Below are positions 22,153 through 33,188 of a DNA stretch of 64,000 nucleotides, piece by piece (position 1 is the stretch's first letter; the number at the start of each line of letters is the position of its first letter). Made by a program: the position numbers and the translations under genes. The stretch comes from Biscogniauxia marginata (taxonomy: Eukaryota > Ascomycota > Sordariomycetes > Xylariales > Xylariaceae), in the NCBI GenBank assembly GCA_022695795.1, contig MU404068.1:310001-374000 (forward strand), read 5' to 3'. Under the pieces are notes generated by a model. The model was not told where the DNA came from. It did not search any database and saw nothing but the letters and a program-made list of their open reading frames with translations.

Positions 22153-22884
22153 TCATTACATAGCTTAACTGTCATGACAATGAAAATGGGACTTGGGATA
22201 GAAAAGTAGAATTGAGAATTTATATTGTTGTCTATCACGGTGGCCTCATAGGACGTCCCACAGATGCAACAAGTTGGCAGTGCAGCATTGACAGCCAATC
22301 ACTCCCCTGACATGGGCGCCGACAGAGCGGTACCTGACGGTACACGTTTCCTGCTTCATACCCCTGATACTTATACAGTTTCTTCTCATATTCAACCTCT
22401 AGATTATAGGTAGAGGAAAGCTGGAAAGTTGACCATATAGACCCACTATCGGCATAGAATTGCAGGGTTTAGCAATGCCTAAGCCTTAGGTAGTTATAGC
22501 ATCCAACAGGCTGTATATTCCCACAATATGAAATTACTTTTACGCTCTCAGGGACGACATTGGACTGTTGTAGGAAAGAGTCATTGGAAACCCCTAAAGT
22601 TGTGAGAATACAGATATGATCAGTCCAAATTGAGCACTGCCGAAGGAGTAGGAGGAAGATAGTAATCCCAATGCCTGTAGACTAGCTTTAGCCACCCCGC
22701 CAGCCCCGCCTCCTATCATTAGTCAAGTTATATCATAGTATAGGAATCTTTAGGTTCAGCTTCTTACATCAGGCACTCACCGAATTTGAACATCGAATTG
22801 CCCCAAGTATAACCTTCATCTCAGCTCCACGAGAAGACATTAGATGAAATAGCATTTGTTTCCATTAACCACACAAGAGACACG
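22153..22884. other. Divergent promoter region, HET gene and CCDC124-type gene
   Basis: 732 bp between the two start codons. No coding region is supported. It is AT-rich on the HET side and contains several CTTAGGTAG/CCTAAG-type words near 22480-22495. Nothing more specific can be seen. Confidence 0.5.
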
Positions 22885-23702
22885 ATGGCTGGAAAGAAGG
22901 GTGGCGATGGCAGCAAGAAGGCCGCTGGTCAGGCCCGGAAGGCCGATGCGGCCGCCAAGAAAACCGCCTTAGAGGATGCAAAGAAGGCCGCAGTCGAAGA
23001 CGACCAGTGGCAGAAGGGCGCAAAGAACAATTCCAAGAAGTAAGTGTATCCTCACCTCCTCTAGTTCCTTATACTTCTACCACATGGATATGTCGTCTCA
23101 TCGACTGGGCCTGCGCGATTAGACGCAAATATTTGCCCCCCCCCCCGACCTCGGCGAAGTACTGATGGCTACTCAGGGAAGCAGAGGCCGCCAGAAAGGC
23201 TGAACAAGCTCGAAAGAAAGCCGAAAAAGATGCCCTCCTTGCCGAAGAGGAGAAGGAACTGCCGACCCGTGCAGTACCAAAGAATAAAAAGACGGCTGTT
23301 AAGAAGACTAACCGAGGTCTCGACGACAACGTGCTTGCTGAATTTGACCTAAACGACAAGAAACTCCATGAAGGCACTGCTCGAAACGTTTTAGACGCCA
23401 TCGAATTGCTCGGGCTAGACACGAATTCCGACGAGAAGGCCGACAAACACCCCGAGAGACGACTTGCGGCCGCGTACGCGATGTTCGAGGAAAGAAGGCT
23501 TCAGGAGATGAAAGATGACGGAAGCAGCAAAGGCCTGCGCTTGAGCCAGAGAAAGGTGCAAATCAAGAAAGAATTTGAGAAGAGCCCCGAGAACCCCATG
23601 AACAGCGAGCTCCGTGTAAAGCACAATGCTACAGCAGACGAAATCCGGGAAGCCAAGTGTGAGATGAAGGCAAGAATTGAAGCTAGGCTGGCGGCAGACT
23701 AG
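22885..23702 (+). CDS. CCDC124: CCDC124/Oxs1-type ribosome-associated protein
   Basis: Two exons, 22885-23039 and 23177-23702, over a 137-bp intron (GTAAGT..CTCAG), give 226 residues. The N-terminal 110 residues are a highly charged Lys/Ala/Glu helix (AARKAEQARKKAEKDALLAE), and the C-terminal 110 residues form the conserved CCDC124/Oxs1 domain: TNRGLDDNVLAEFDL, AIELLGL, HPERRLAAAYAMFEE, LRLSQRKVQIKKEFEKSPEN and PMNSELRVKHN. Known relatives are human CCDC124, fission yeast Oxs1 and, for the N-terminal helix, yeast Lso2, which bind idle 80S ribosomes and help their recovery; Oxs1 is also linked to stress transcription. Length and domain order are as expected. The intron contains a C11 run (about 23136-23146). 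Regulation is not visible. Confidence 0.92.
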
Positions 23703-24648
23703 GAGTTTGCCCAGCCGCTGCTGATGAAGCAAGTGCGCCTTGTGGAAATCCAAATCCGCTATAAACATAGGATTTGGGCAAGACGCGAGCTTTTTGCCAT
23801 GGCCGTTTTGGCTGGAGGTAAAGATGATATATGAGGGCCGGAGGAGGATTTTGGGTACACCGTAGGCGAATGAGATACAGCACAGTCTCCTAGATTCCCA
23901 TCGAACCATATACTGGCAGGCCACTCACTACTTAGCCCCTTTGAACTCGGTACGAAAGGGGAGGAGTTGAGACTTAGTTCTCCTATGTATACCTACCTAG
24001 GTTAAATAGAATTGGATAGCATCAACAGCTGCTACATAATCCGATAGCCCCCCCAAATTTTCGTGCCTGTTCTTGTTTTGCGTCTTTTCAAAGTTTCTTG
24101 TTTCTTACACATGCTAGGTATCGGCTACTTAGCTGAAGGTGCTGTGATGGTAAAAAATATCTAGAGTACTGGAGTAGAAAGTAGGTCGAGGTTAGTTAAC
24201 ATTCCAGAGTATTTCCCCTTTTGGTGCCTGCGAGGGATAAAGAAAGGACCCTAGTAATGTTGGTACTACATGATGTATCCACAATGTTTGTCTGTAGGTT
24301 AGCTGAGTTGTAGAACCGGTGAGGCGGAACTTTTAAGGTCCTAGTCGGGTTTAAGGTTCGGTAATCCTCGGCTTGGGGAAGGGGGGCGTGGAACGGAGGG
24401 AAATTTACTGCTGCGAATGACGTTCGCGGCTTTCAAACGAAATGCAAAAGTCCGGAAAACCGCCTTCGTCATTTCTTCTATTTGCCAATTTTCCCATCCC
24501 GAGCCGCCCTCTATCCACACCGACAAGGCACGCGACACAACAGCGACTCTGCGACACACAGCTATACACCATACCGGTGTAGACTGGTTTTTGTTTTTTT
24601 TTTCAAGTCGACTGCGCTCATCAATCGGGATCAGTTGGTGGCGAAGGA
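23703..24648. other. Intergenic, promoter of the Leu5-type carrier
   Basis: About 950 bp between two rightward genes. ACCTACCTAGG at about 23991-24001 is a copy of the recurrent palindromic motif. The part from 24480 on is C/A-rich leader-like sequence with a T run before the start codon. No gene is supported. Confidence 0.5.
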
Positions 24649-25936
24649 ATGCCATCGGCCCTCCCGAATCATGCCTCCACCCCCGACCTCTCATCTTCAC
24701 GAGAAGGGAACGCGGATATTATCGTCGGAAAGATGGACGGAGTCATACGGAAAGCTGGAAGTGCCGTCTCGAGCGCGGCCGAGCGTAGTCCGAGACCCGA
24801 CGCTGCTATTGAAGACCGGTCAATAACAGAGAAAGGGAAACAGCCAGATAAGCACAGCATGAACTACATCGTGCGCTCCGGCATAGCTGGTGGTCTCGCA
24901 GGCTGCGCCGTACGTGTTTACTCAACCGCGATACGCCAGATGGCTGTCCCGTGCATACTAACACTTGCTTCCGCAGGCCAAGACCACCGTCGCGCCTCTC
25001 GACCGAGTCAAGATTCTCTTCCAAACCAGCAACCCGCAATTCGCGAAATACCAGGGATCATGGGTTGGAGTGGTCACGGCCATTAGAGATATATACGCCA
25101 GCGACGGTGTCATGGGCCTATTCCGGGGCCACTCGGCAACGCTTCTCAAGATCTATCCCTACGCCGCAATCAAGTTCGTCGCCTACGAGCAATATCGCGC
25201 CGTCATCATCGGTTCGAGGCAGCAAGAAACTTGGTTCCGGCGATTCTCGACAGGCGCTTTGGCTGGCGTGACGTCCGTCTTGTTCACATACCCGCTGGAG
25301 GTCATCCGCGTGCGATTGGCGTTTGAGACGAAGCATAGGAGCTCGTCGCTTACCGACATCTGCAACAAGATCTACCACGAACACCCGCTACCGAAACCGC
25401 CGCCCGCGGCTGTGGACCCAGCCTCGGGTGTGAAGGGCGTTGCCGGGGTTGCTACGACGGTCAGGGCTGTAGCACCCCACTCCGGTTTAATAAACTTCTA
25501 TAGAGGATTTTCGACTACCATACTCGGCATGATACCGTACGCCGGCGTGTCATTTCTGACGCACGACACGGCAGGCGACATTTTCCGTCTCCCCTCCATC
25601 CGGCAATACACCACCCTTCCGCAACCTGCCAGTGCGCCAAAGGACAAGCCCGTGCCTCTGCGCGCGTGGGCCGAACTAGTTGCCGGCGGTGTCTCGGGGG
25701 CGGTCTCACAGACGGTATCTTACCCGCTTGAAGTTATTAGACGAAGGATGCAAGTCGGCGGCGCCGTCGGAGATGGACATCGCCTCCGGATAGGGGAAAC
25801 GATAGGCATGATCTTCAAGGAGCGCGGCTTACCCGGGTTTTTCGTAGGCCTGACTATCGGATACGCCAAGGTGGTGCCGTTGGCGGCTGTGAGTTTCTAT
25901 ACATATGAACGGATGAAGACGCTTTTCAGTATATAG
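24649..25936 (+). CDS. LEU5: Mitochondrial carrier, Leu5/SLC25A42-like (coenzyme A)
   Basis: Two exons, 24649-24909 and 24977-25936, over a 67-bp intron (GTACGT..CGCAG), give 406 residues. The protein has three carrier repeats: the first signature is PLDRVKI, directly after the splice junction (GCAAKTTVAPLDRVKILFQT), the second PLEVIRVRL, the third PLEVIRRRM. Each is followed by the expected Gly-rich partner (GLFRGHSATLLKIYPYAAIK, FYRGFSTTILGMIPYAGVSF, PGFFVGLTIGYAKVVPLAAV). The insertion between helices of repeat 2 (HEHPLPKPPPA...) is a trait of the fungal Leu5 group. Leu5 brings coenzyme A or a precursor into the mitochondrial matrix. The N-terminal 75 residues are a polar extension of uncertain role. 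Alternative: another carrier of the SLC25A16/42 branch, less likely. Confidence 0.93.
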
Positions 25937-27145
25937 ATAAGGAGAAGAGAAAACCTATACAGACGGGAAACGGGTAGCATTGATGGAGTGAGGCGTATCG
26001 TTTTGGATTATCTTGGGTATACATAGCATCACGAGTTGGGTTGGAGACGAATTCAACCTAGGGTGAAGAGGTAGGCGGGAGGGATCATGTTATCATATCA
26101 TCATATTTTAGACCATTGGAGACTATGAGGAATCCAGATCTGTTATTTTAGAAGACAGCGGAAACATGAAGCAATTGACGAATATATTTACTTTTACTGT
26201 TTGTCACATGCGAAGTCATCATTAAGAATTAACAAGTTTAACTCGTGCCCTATAAGAATTGCATCCAGACCGCAACAATCTCGAAATTGTCTGATAACTA
26301 CCTAAGGCACCTGGGTAAGGAAGTGTATGCATGTTTCAAACCGGCGATATCCACCAGTACAAGGTGCAGTCCCATATCACATCGTGGAGTTCCAATTTGG
26401 TGGCGCATCTAGTAGACGACGCCATCGTTTTGTCTTAACACGTTCCTGGGGTTTCGCGCATCCAGACTACGCCTATCTTGGTCAGTATCAGCTACCGACC
26501 ATTCTAGTCTGCGTGGTGGCGCCTCAGCTCGAGCCCCCCTGGAAACCTCGTGCTCAAGATGTGAAGGAAATCATAATGTCATACCCAGTGCCTCGGGTCC
26601 TTCGAGTTCGAGACCTGGCCTGGCTAAGACACAATGGCGCATCATGAAAAGCGGGGGGAGACGATGAAGAAAATAAAAAAATAAAAAAGCAAAACCGCAG
26701 GTCTTCTTTTATTAGAAGATGCGGGAGCCTTCCTCTCTACTACGTGGACCTGGGGATAAATCTAACTTAGGAGGATCTGACGATCAGATTTAGTCAAACC
26801 GCCTACATCTATCCCCCCCCCTAGCGTCAGCAGCTAAGCGTAGGTATCTTTCTGCGTGCCCCTAAACTGTTGGGTAGGAATCGTGTTCTCCTTATAAACA
26901 TCATTACCCCCCCCCTGGGCATCATATCATGCTAGTCGATCAAGGTCGGGAGAGAAAGAGGGCCGTCACACGATACTTATCGCACGGGTCGAGTCGTATC
27001 TCGTAAACCCTCCTCCCAAGCATCACTCCAGAACTCCCAGTGCTCCCCTATTTATCGACTCGCTCACTCGCTCATCCATCCATCCATCCATCCATCCATC
27101 CATCCATCCACTGATCCCATAAGAAAAACAAACCCTAGAAAAGAC
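25937..27145. other. Intergenic, no supported gene
   Basis: 1.2 kb. A 106-codon open frame at 26327-26647 (+) shows no motif, no GC third-position bias and no splice partners, so I leave it out. C runs at about 26813-26822 and 26908-26916 and a CATC tandem repeat at the right end are the visible structures. Confidence 0.5.
27073..27110. repeat. (CATC)n microsatellite in a 5' leader
   Basis: About nine and a half copies of CATC lie 36 bp before the thioesterase start codon, probably within its untranslated leader. Length change here could alter leader spacing. Confidence 0.9.
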
Positions 27146-28511
27146 ATGCCCCCCTCATCCTCCCCCTCCTCCCCGCCGCAAGACCACAACCAGCACACCG
27201 CGGACCCGCTCACGCACTTCGGCGCGATCCCCTGGTGCGCAGCGCGCCTGTCGTCGCCGCGCGTGCTCCCGGGCACGGCGTCGGTTCCCGACCGCCGGCC
27301 CCTCGCCAGCGGCGAGGCGAGCTTCGTGCGCAAGACGATGAACAGCGGGACGACGGTGCGGGCGTGCGTGACGTTCCTCTCGCGCCTGCCGCAAGGGGAG
27401 AAAAACCAAAACCAAAACCAAAACCGAAATCAGAATCGGAATCAGCACCCGGGAGAGGGGAGAAAAGAAACAAGAGATATGAATGGAAAAGGAAAAGGAA
27501 AAGGAAAGGGAAAAGGAAAGGGAAAGGGAAAGGGGGAGGGAAAGGGGAAGGAGAGGCCGTTGACATCGGAGGAGTTCCTACGCGGTGGAAGTGCGGAAGG
27601 AAAAAGAGGAATAGAGGAGAAGGAGGAGGAGGAGGAGAAAGCTAACGGGGAGGACCCCCGGAATCCGTTCCTCGTGTTCAACGCGCTCGTCGACCTCGGC
27701 GAGGACTGCAATAGCTACGTCGCGACTATGCACGGCGGGCTGTACGGCGTGCTCATGGACGAGGTCATGGGGACGGCGGCGAACCAACAGAGCCGTGAGT
27801 TCTTCTCTCTCTTCCCCCCCCCCCTCCCTCCTTCTCGCCCTCGCCCCTTTTTATCTCGTCTAACTTGCACACAATTACTCACCCGCCCGATACCTCAACT
27901 TTTCCCCCCCCCTCGCCCCCTTAGTTTTCTGTTATCAAACCCCCAAGCCCCTCAAAATTATTTCTTCCATTATCAGACACCAAGACTAAACTAACATTCT
28001 CCTCTCTCTCCCCCCCAACCTTCAAACCCCCAGCCCACGGCGCCTACACGGTCAAGTTCCAGACCGAATACCGGCGGCAGGTGCGGACGCCGCAGGTGGT
28101 CCTCGTCCGCGGGCGGGTGACGCGCCGAGAGGGGCGTAAGATCTGGGTCCGAGGCGTTATCGAGGATAAAGACGGTAAGCAGAGAAGCTCCTCCCCCCCC
28201 CCCTTTTTTTTTTATATATATACTTTATTTGCCTTCCTTGCCCACATATCCCCCTGCTCCACCCTATTTTGTCCTTTTTGTATGGGATACAGATATATAA
28301 GTCAATATGTGTGTATAAATTATTTGGATGAGTGGGTGGCAGGTGAGTCGGGCCGGGGGAAAAAGAAAGAAAGAAAAGAGACAATGTGTAAAAAAAAAAA
28401 TATTTAAAAAAGACTGATATTTCGAGCTCTCCCCATCTAGGAAACATCATGGCCGAAGGTTCGGGCCTCTGGCTGTCTATGGGCAAGAACGTAGGGCGGA
28501 GTCAGCTATAG
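27146..28511 (+). CDS. PaaI-type hotdog thioesterase with repeat-expanded linker
   Basis: Three exons, 27146-27794, 28034-28174 and 28441-28511, over introns of 239 and 266 bp (GTGAGT..CCCAG, GTAAGC..TCTAG), give 286 residues. The C-terminal part is a hotdog-fold acyl-CoA thioesterase of the PaaI/THEM4 type: FNALVDLGEDCNSYVATMHG, GGLYGVLMDEVMGTAANQQ at about 197-215, then HGAYTVKFQTEYRRQVRTPQ and VVLVRGRVTRREGRKIWVRG, ending GNIMAEGSGLWLSMGKNVGR SQL. The last three residues SQL resemble a C-terminal peroxisomal signal (SKL type), so a peroxisomal place is possible. Between VRACVTFLSRLPQGE and the hotdog core lie about 70 residues made of Asn-Gln/Asn-Arg repeats, Gly-Lys repeats and a Glu run, coded by purine-rich tandem repeats. 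This linker is short in relatives I know. Substrate unknown. Confidence 0.88.
27405..27560. repeat. Purine-rich tandem repeats inside the thioesterase coding region
   Basis: AACCAA-type units at 27405-27445 code for Asn-Gln and Asn-Arg pairs, and GGAAAA/GGAAAG/GGGAAA units at about 27485-27550 code for some eleven Gly-Lys pairs. Units are six bases long, so gain or loss keeps the reading frame. Confidence 0.85.
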
Positions 28512-28950
28512 ACGAGCTCTATTCAGGCGGTGTCTATACACACTTTTCGAAACAAGAAACCAGAAATGTATTGGATTACCTCGGTAAGATCATCTCCCAT
28601 GCGAAGGAATATATATAAAGAGGAGACAGGTTGGGGGGGAGATATATATATATAACGGATGTGTGTAAAGGATTGTCTGTATATTCAAGTAATTCGTTAT
28701 AGGGGGAGTATGTACAACCTGCACTACTACCTAACCTATTGTTCATTAATATGTCGTCTCCGCCGCCGCTTCTAAGACTTAAAAAGACTAAACCTGCAGG
28801 TTTCCGCCCAAACGCCGCCATAGTCTCCTTCTCCTACCCCCAAAATTTCCTGCGCCGGATTGATGCTTCCAAAAAGGAGTGTGAGCGTCAAGATTGTGTA
28901 TTAAGGATATTTATTCTTAGCATTACGTTATCGCGTAAGTCAATTAGGAA
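28512..28950. other. Short convergent intergenic region
   Basis: About 440 bp between the stop codons of the thioesterase and TM9 genes. It has TATATATA runs near 28609-28654 suited to 3' ends and nothing coding. Confidence 0.5.
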
Positions 28951-31269
28951 TTAGTCTACTTTGATGGCACTACAGATAGCCAAGTTAGTACGAAACCCCA
29001 AGAAAATGACCTAGTCTAGGAGCTGGAACCCAGACAGACAGAGAGAGAGAGGCTTACCCATATAATCTCCTAATAAAAGCGTAGGCTGTTAGGAAGCCGA
29101 CGGTTCCGGTGAGAAGCCCGTACACACAGCAAGCCATGAAGCTGTAGACGAAAAACAACATCGAGCTCACGAAGCCCGAGATATGTAGCTTGACGAAATA
29201 GTACCAAATGCTGTAGAGGAAGATCCAGATGGCACTTCCGCCGCCGACCAGGAAGGACTGCCACCACCAGTGGTAGTTCTCGGAGCACAGCTGGACGTAG
29301 ACCGTAACAACCGTCACTTCGGCGACCGTGAGGATGAGGATGATGGACACGACCGACAGGAAGCCAAACACGTAGTAGTATCCGCTCTTATCTTGCCACA
29401 TGGACTGGAAGACGAAGAGGAGCTCGATAAATATGACGGTGAACGGAATCAGGCCGGCTAGGAGGATCGACTGTAGGCTCTTGATATACCAGGCCTGTTG
29501 CGGGACCTGCCGGGGAACGGTGGCAGTCTTTGTCGGGTGTTCCCAAGCGCCCGTGCGGACGAATCCGTACCAAGAACCAACGTACACCAGCGGGACCTGA
29601 ATCCCAAGCCAGAGCAGGACAAGAGCAATTAAGGTTCCAAAGGGTATGGCTGTACTCGATGCTTGCGCCCAGACGAATAGATTCAGCATGAAAATCAAAC
29701 CAAAGAGAAGACCCGGGAAAAGACATGCCGTGACAAGCGCGTTCATTCGGAAATTTTGACCATCGAACGTCTTGTACACCCTAGCCGAGAAGTAGCCGGA
29801 AAAGATACCCGCAAAGACGAAGAGACCGACACCGGCGCTCAGAAAGCCGCCCCGAAAACTAGGGTTCAGAATTCCAATGGCGCTGAGCAGAACCAAGCCA
29901 AGAGCCATGAACAGAAGCTGCATGCCAGAACCAACAAGAGGCGCAAGCAGGTGACCGTATTCGGGCTTCCGGAATACGTCGGCGTGCAACAGCTTCCATC
30001 CCGTGACATCTTCCAATGCCTCATCGTCGGATGAAACATCAGCACCGTCATCACCTTGGGCTCCCTGATCAAGCAGTCCATGACTCGGCTTCTCCGGCTT
30101 AGGAGAGCGCAGTCCAGATTTCAGCTTGCGCGTGAGCCGTATCCTACCATCCTCAGCGGAAGCCTCTCTGTAGCCTTTGATGTCGGTCCTAATCGTTTTA
30201 GACAAGATCATAAGAACGATGCCGGACAGGAGTCCGCATATGATCAACGAGTTGACGATAGCCAGCCAATGAATTCTCGAGCCTTCTTCTTGATTCACGA
30301 AGTATAGATCCCAACGGCGGTTCCATTCGACCGAGTTGTCTTCCCGAAAGTATACCGAATATGTATACGGAACAGTGATCGTGTCATTGTCATCGCCTTC
30401 GTCCATGTCATCATAGGTGTGGGATGAGTGCTGCGAGCTTTGCACCGATAGCTCACTGGTCTTGTTCGGCGGCATGTAAAGCTCGAAATTCTCGTCGACA
30501 TCGTGAAGCTCGGCAGGGCAACCATCTTCTCGCTTGCCGTTGGAACCAATGCTCTTGGTATAGACCTCGAAGCCAACAACGACCTTGCCACCCCGTTCGC
30601 CGTCACGGCCGGGCGCGGACCGGTAGCGGATCACAATGGTGTGGTGGTTATTGAGAAAATAGCGCGGTTTTCCAGTGCTCGAAGAGTAGTCAGTGTAGCC
30701 AAGCTTGAAGCCAGCCGCGTAGTACTTTCGCGACTTGTCGACCGTGACGAAACTCGTGGCTCCCGGTAAATTGTCAACGATCCATTCCACTACATAGCCG
30801 TCCTTGACTAATTCCCTAGCTCTTCTCAAATCTTTTCGAGTGACCTCCTGGTTGCACAGGAAGCTACATTTTGTGTCATGGCCGACGGTGAGATCGATGT
30901 CGGAGGTGACAATTCGGTCACCACGGAGGACCTCTCCCAGATTCAACGATATACTCTGGCCGCTCAACAGGCCCGAGGCATGGGTCTTGCCGGTCGGGGG
31001 ACAGACGAAGGGCAGGTCGTAGTAAGCATATTGTAGCTGAGTGTTGTCGGAATATACTTTGTTGACGAGCAGCGGAATGTGCTCGCCCTCTTTATAGCTC
31101 TTTATCGACCATCCTGCATGCGTGCACGTAGATTAGAGGTTGTGCTCTCAACTATGATATCTAGTCGCGGGAGTGGCGGCTTCTTACCGGGAATGTAGAA
31201 CGCTTGCGCCTGGGAGAAGATGAGCGAAGACAGCAGCCATTTTAGGCCTGTTCCTCTTATTTTGCCCAT
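28951..31269 (-). CDS. EMP70: TM9 superfamily (EMP70/nonaspanin) membrane protein
   Basis: Three exons on the minus strand: 31188-31269, 29058-31113 and 28951-28969, with introns of 74 and 88 bp (GTAAGA..GCAG; GTAAGC..TGTAG with a TACTAAC branch site), give 718 residues. TM9 proteins sit in Golgi and endosome membranes and help adhesion, membrane protein sorting and metal homeostasis. Residues 1-24 are a signal peptide (LLSSLIFSQAQA), followed by the lumenal domain with YYDLPFVCPP and IRYRSAPG, one transmembrane segment at about 300-322, a cytosolic loop with a poly-acidic part, and a block of eight further membrane segments. The last exon is only 19 nt and replaces an early stop after RRLYG by GAIKVD, restoring the KxD sorting signal that is the family hallmark. 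I choose this splice form for that reason. Confidence 0.93.
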
Positions 31270-31387
31270 TGTTTTGGGGTTTGGGGTTTTGTCTGTCACG
31301 CTTTCGCTATTGCCACGTTAATAAGAGCAAGTTCGATATTGACTCGATCGATCGTGGGTCCTGCGACCCTGTGGAAGAGCGGGATCG

Positions 31388-31414
31388 CGGGATTCACGGG
31401 ATTCACGGGATTCG
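31388..31414. repeat. Three tandem 9-bp units upstream of the TM9 gene
   Basis: CGGGATTCA, CGGGATTCA and CGGGATTCG follow one another without gaps, 120-145 bp upstream of the TM9 start codon. Confidence 0.8.
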
Positions 31415-33000
31415 CGGGGATGGTTGGCTGGAGAGAGATGTCGCAAAACAGATCAAATATACAGAACAGTGGAGGGATTGCTATTAGGAGTGGTCCGTGG
31501 CTGGAAGGGGACCGCGCCACCAAAGAGGCGATCTGATTGATTACTTGCTACCTAGCTTGGATGGTAAATAAACGAGTGTAATCGGTACGTAGTACCTAAA
31601 CTAGAATAGCTGATATGCGACACGGAAAAGTTGCTCTGGGGCTTGTCAGATGCTGACGTCCGAGCCCGAGGAGCAGACGGTCAGCTGAGTCCGGTGGATG
31701 TTGTTTGGAGGTGAGAGAGGAGGGAAGTACGTCCGTGTAGAGACTAGAGATAAGAGAGAGGTTTAAAGATGGAAATGCACTTGCCAGTCATCGAGGTTTA
31801 ACTCAACTTTAATTAATGGATAGTTGATGCCAGACACACCTCGAGAAGCATCTGCCAAGACTTAAATTATTAGCGCAACGAGATTGGATAAGGGGATGCC
31901 CCTTGTCCAGCCTGTCCTATTGGCGCAACCTCGCACGGTCCGGTAGTTGTTCTGTGTGCCATTCCAAGAATAGAAGCTACGTCCCCGGCAACCCTGGAAA
32001 TGGCTTATATACACGGTACGTGTTGCGTGTACAGTGGTTCCCTCGGGGCAATCACAGACACACGTGCATAATATCGTATACTTATAGGTAGGTAATCACG
32101 GGGCTTCTAATGCTTAACCTCACGTCGGACAACGTGCCTATTCAATCCACACATATCATTTGGTAAACTGGAGAGGGGCAGAAAATCTAAGGGAGTATAA
32201 CATTACGTCTCAACATATAATTAGAGTATACGATATCCATTAATTTATATAAGTACTTCAAATATATACATTAGATACAACGAACGAAGGAACACATAGA
32301 CGATTTAAAGACAAAAAAATTTTTAAAAAGAAAAAGGATAAAACAAAATAAATGGCTTACAACCTCTCATACCCAAGTCCCTTTTAACCGCGATATGCAG
32401 CCCAAATTCATATGCAATGCACCTACCTACCTACCTGCCGATATCAATTAGGCATGGTACGCCTGCAGACTAACTTGACTGATCACCCGACGTAAGACGA
32501 CAATACCTTCAATTTCTGCAGGCGCTGTTTAGGCTACCTAGTCATACGCCAACCACTGGGGGACGGGGCACCTTAATATGTAGTTAATCAACGTTACATT
32601 AGGAGCTCTCCGAAAAGACATGGGTATAGTACAGAACTAATGCTAGTTAGTAGGTAGTTTACATAGAGGTACACAACACGAAGAACGCCCTTCGTATCAA
32701 GTTTCTAGTTCCAGAGCGGGGAGAGTCTCTACTACACTAAGCCTAGAACCCATCCAAACAGTCTATTTCCCCGCCTTTTTTATTATTCATGATATCCATT
32801 GTGTTAAAACTGCACACCTCGTATAGTAGTGCTCTAAGTATGTTTAGTACAACTTGTAAATTCCACCCACTCAACACAACTAGACATTGCTATGTGTCAA
32901 TAACATAGACAGGTATTATGCAGTTCCAAAATTAATATTGCTTCTTCTCTATGGTTTTATGGTCTACGAACTCTCTGTAAATGCCAACCGATGCCTAATG

Positions 33001-33024
33001 CCAGTGCCAGTGCCAGTGCCAGTA
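33001..33024. repeat. Four tandem 6-bp units
   Basis: CCAGTG three times and CCAGTA once, in the region past the stop codon of the CSC1-like gene. Confidence 0.8.
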
Positions 33025-33188
33025 TGCTGATGCCAATACAAATAAACGCCCTTTTCTCTCTTTTTTGCAGAGGGTATACGCCTCTTATCCGGCTCTGCTA
33101 TATAACATAACCCATTCTTCTCGTGCCGATCGTCTTGTAGTTCTATCTATGTACACTGATTGCTTACATCTCTTCTAGCTAAGTTTGC

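Larger units (their letters stand above)
31270..33188. other. Intergenic, no supported gene
   Basis: 1.9 kb holding the TM9 promoter on the left and the 3' end of the CSC1-like gene on the right. CGGGATTCA occurs three times in tandem at 31388-31414, about 120 bp before the TM9 start. An AT-rich part lies at about 32200-32350, ACCTACCTACCTACC at 32421-32435, and (CCAGTG)3 plus CCAGTA at 33001-33024. Nothing coding. Confidence 0.55.

Noticed and set aside
26327..26647. 106-codon open frame between the carrier and thioesterase genes
   Set aside because: No motif, no codon bias, no splice partners; open by chance.
27155..27711. Leftward open frames over the thioesterase with Phe/Pro/Ser runs
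   Set aside because: Antisense reading of the purine-rich repeats; the sense strand carries the hotdog domain across three exons.
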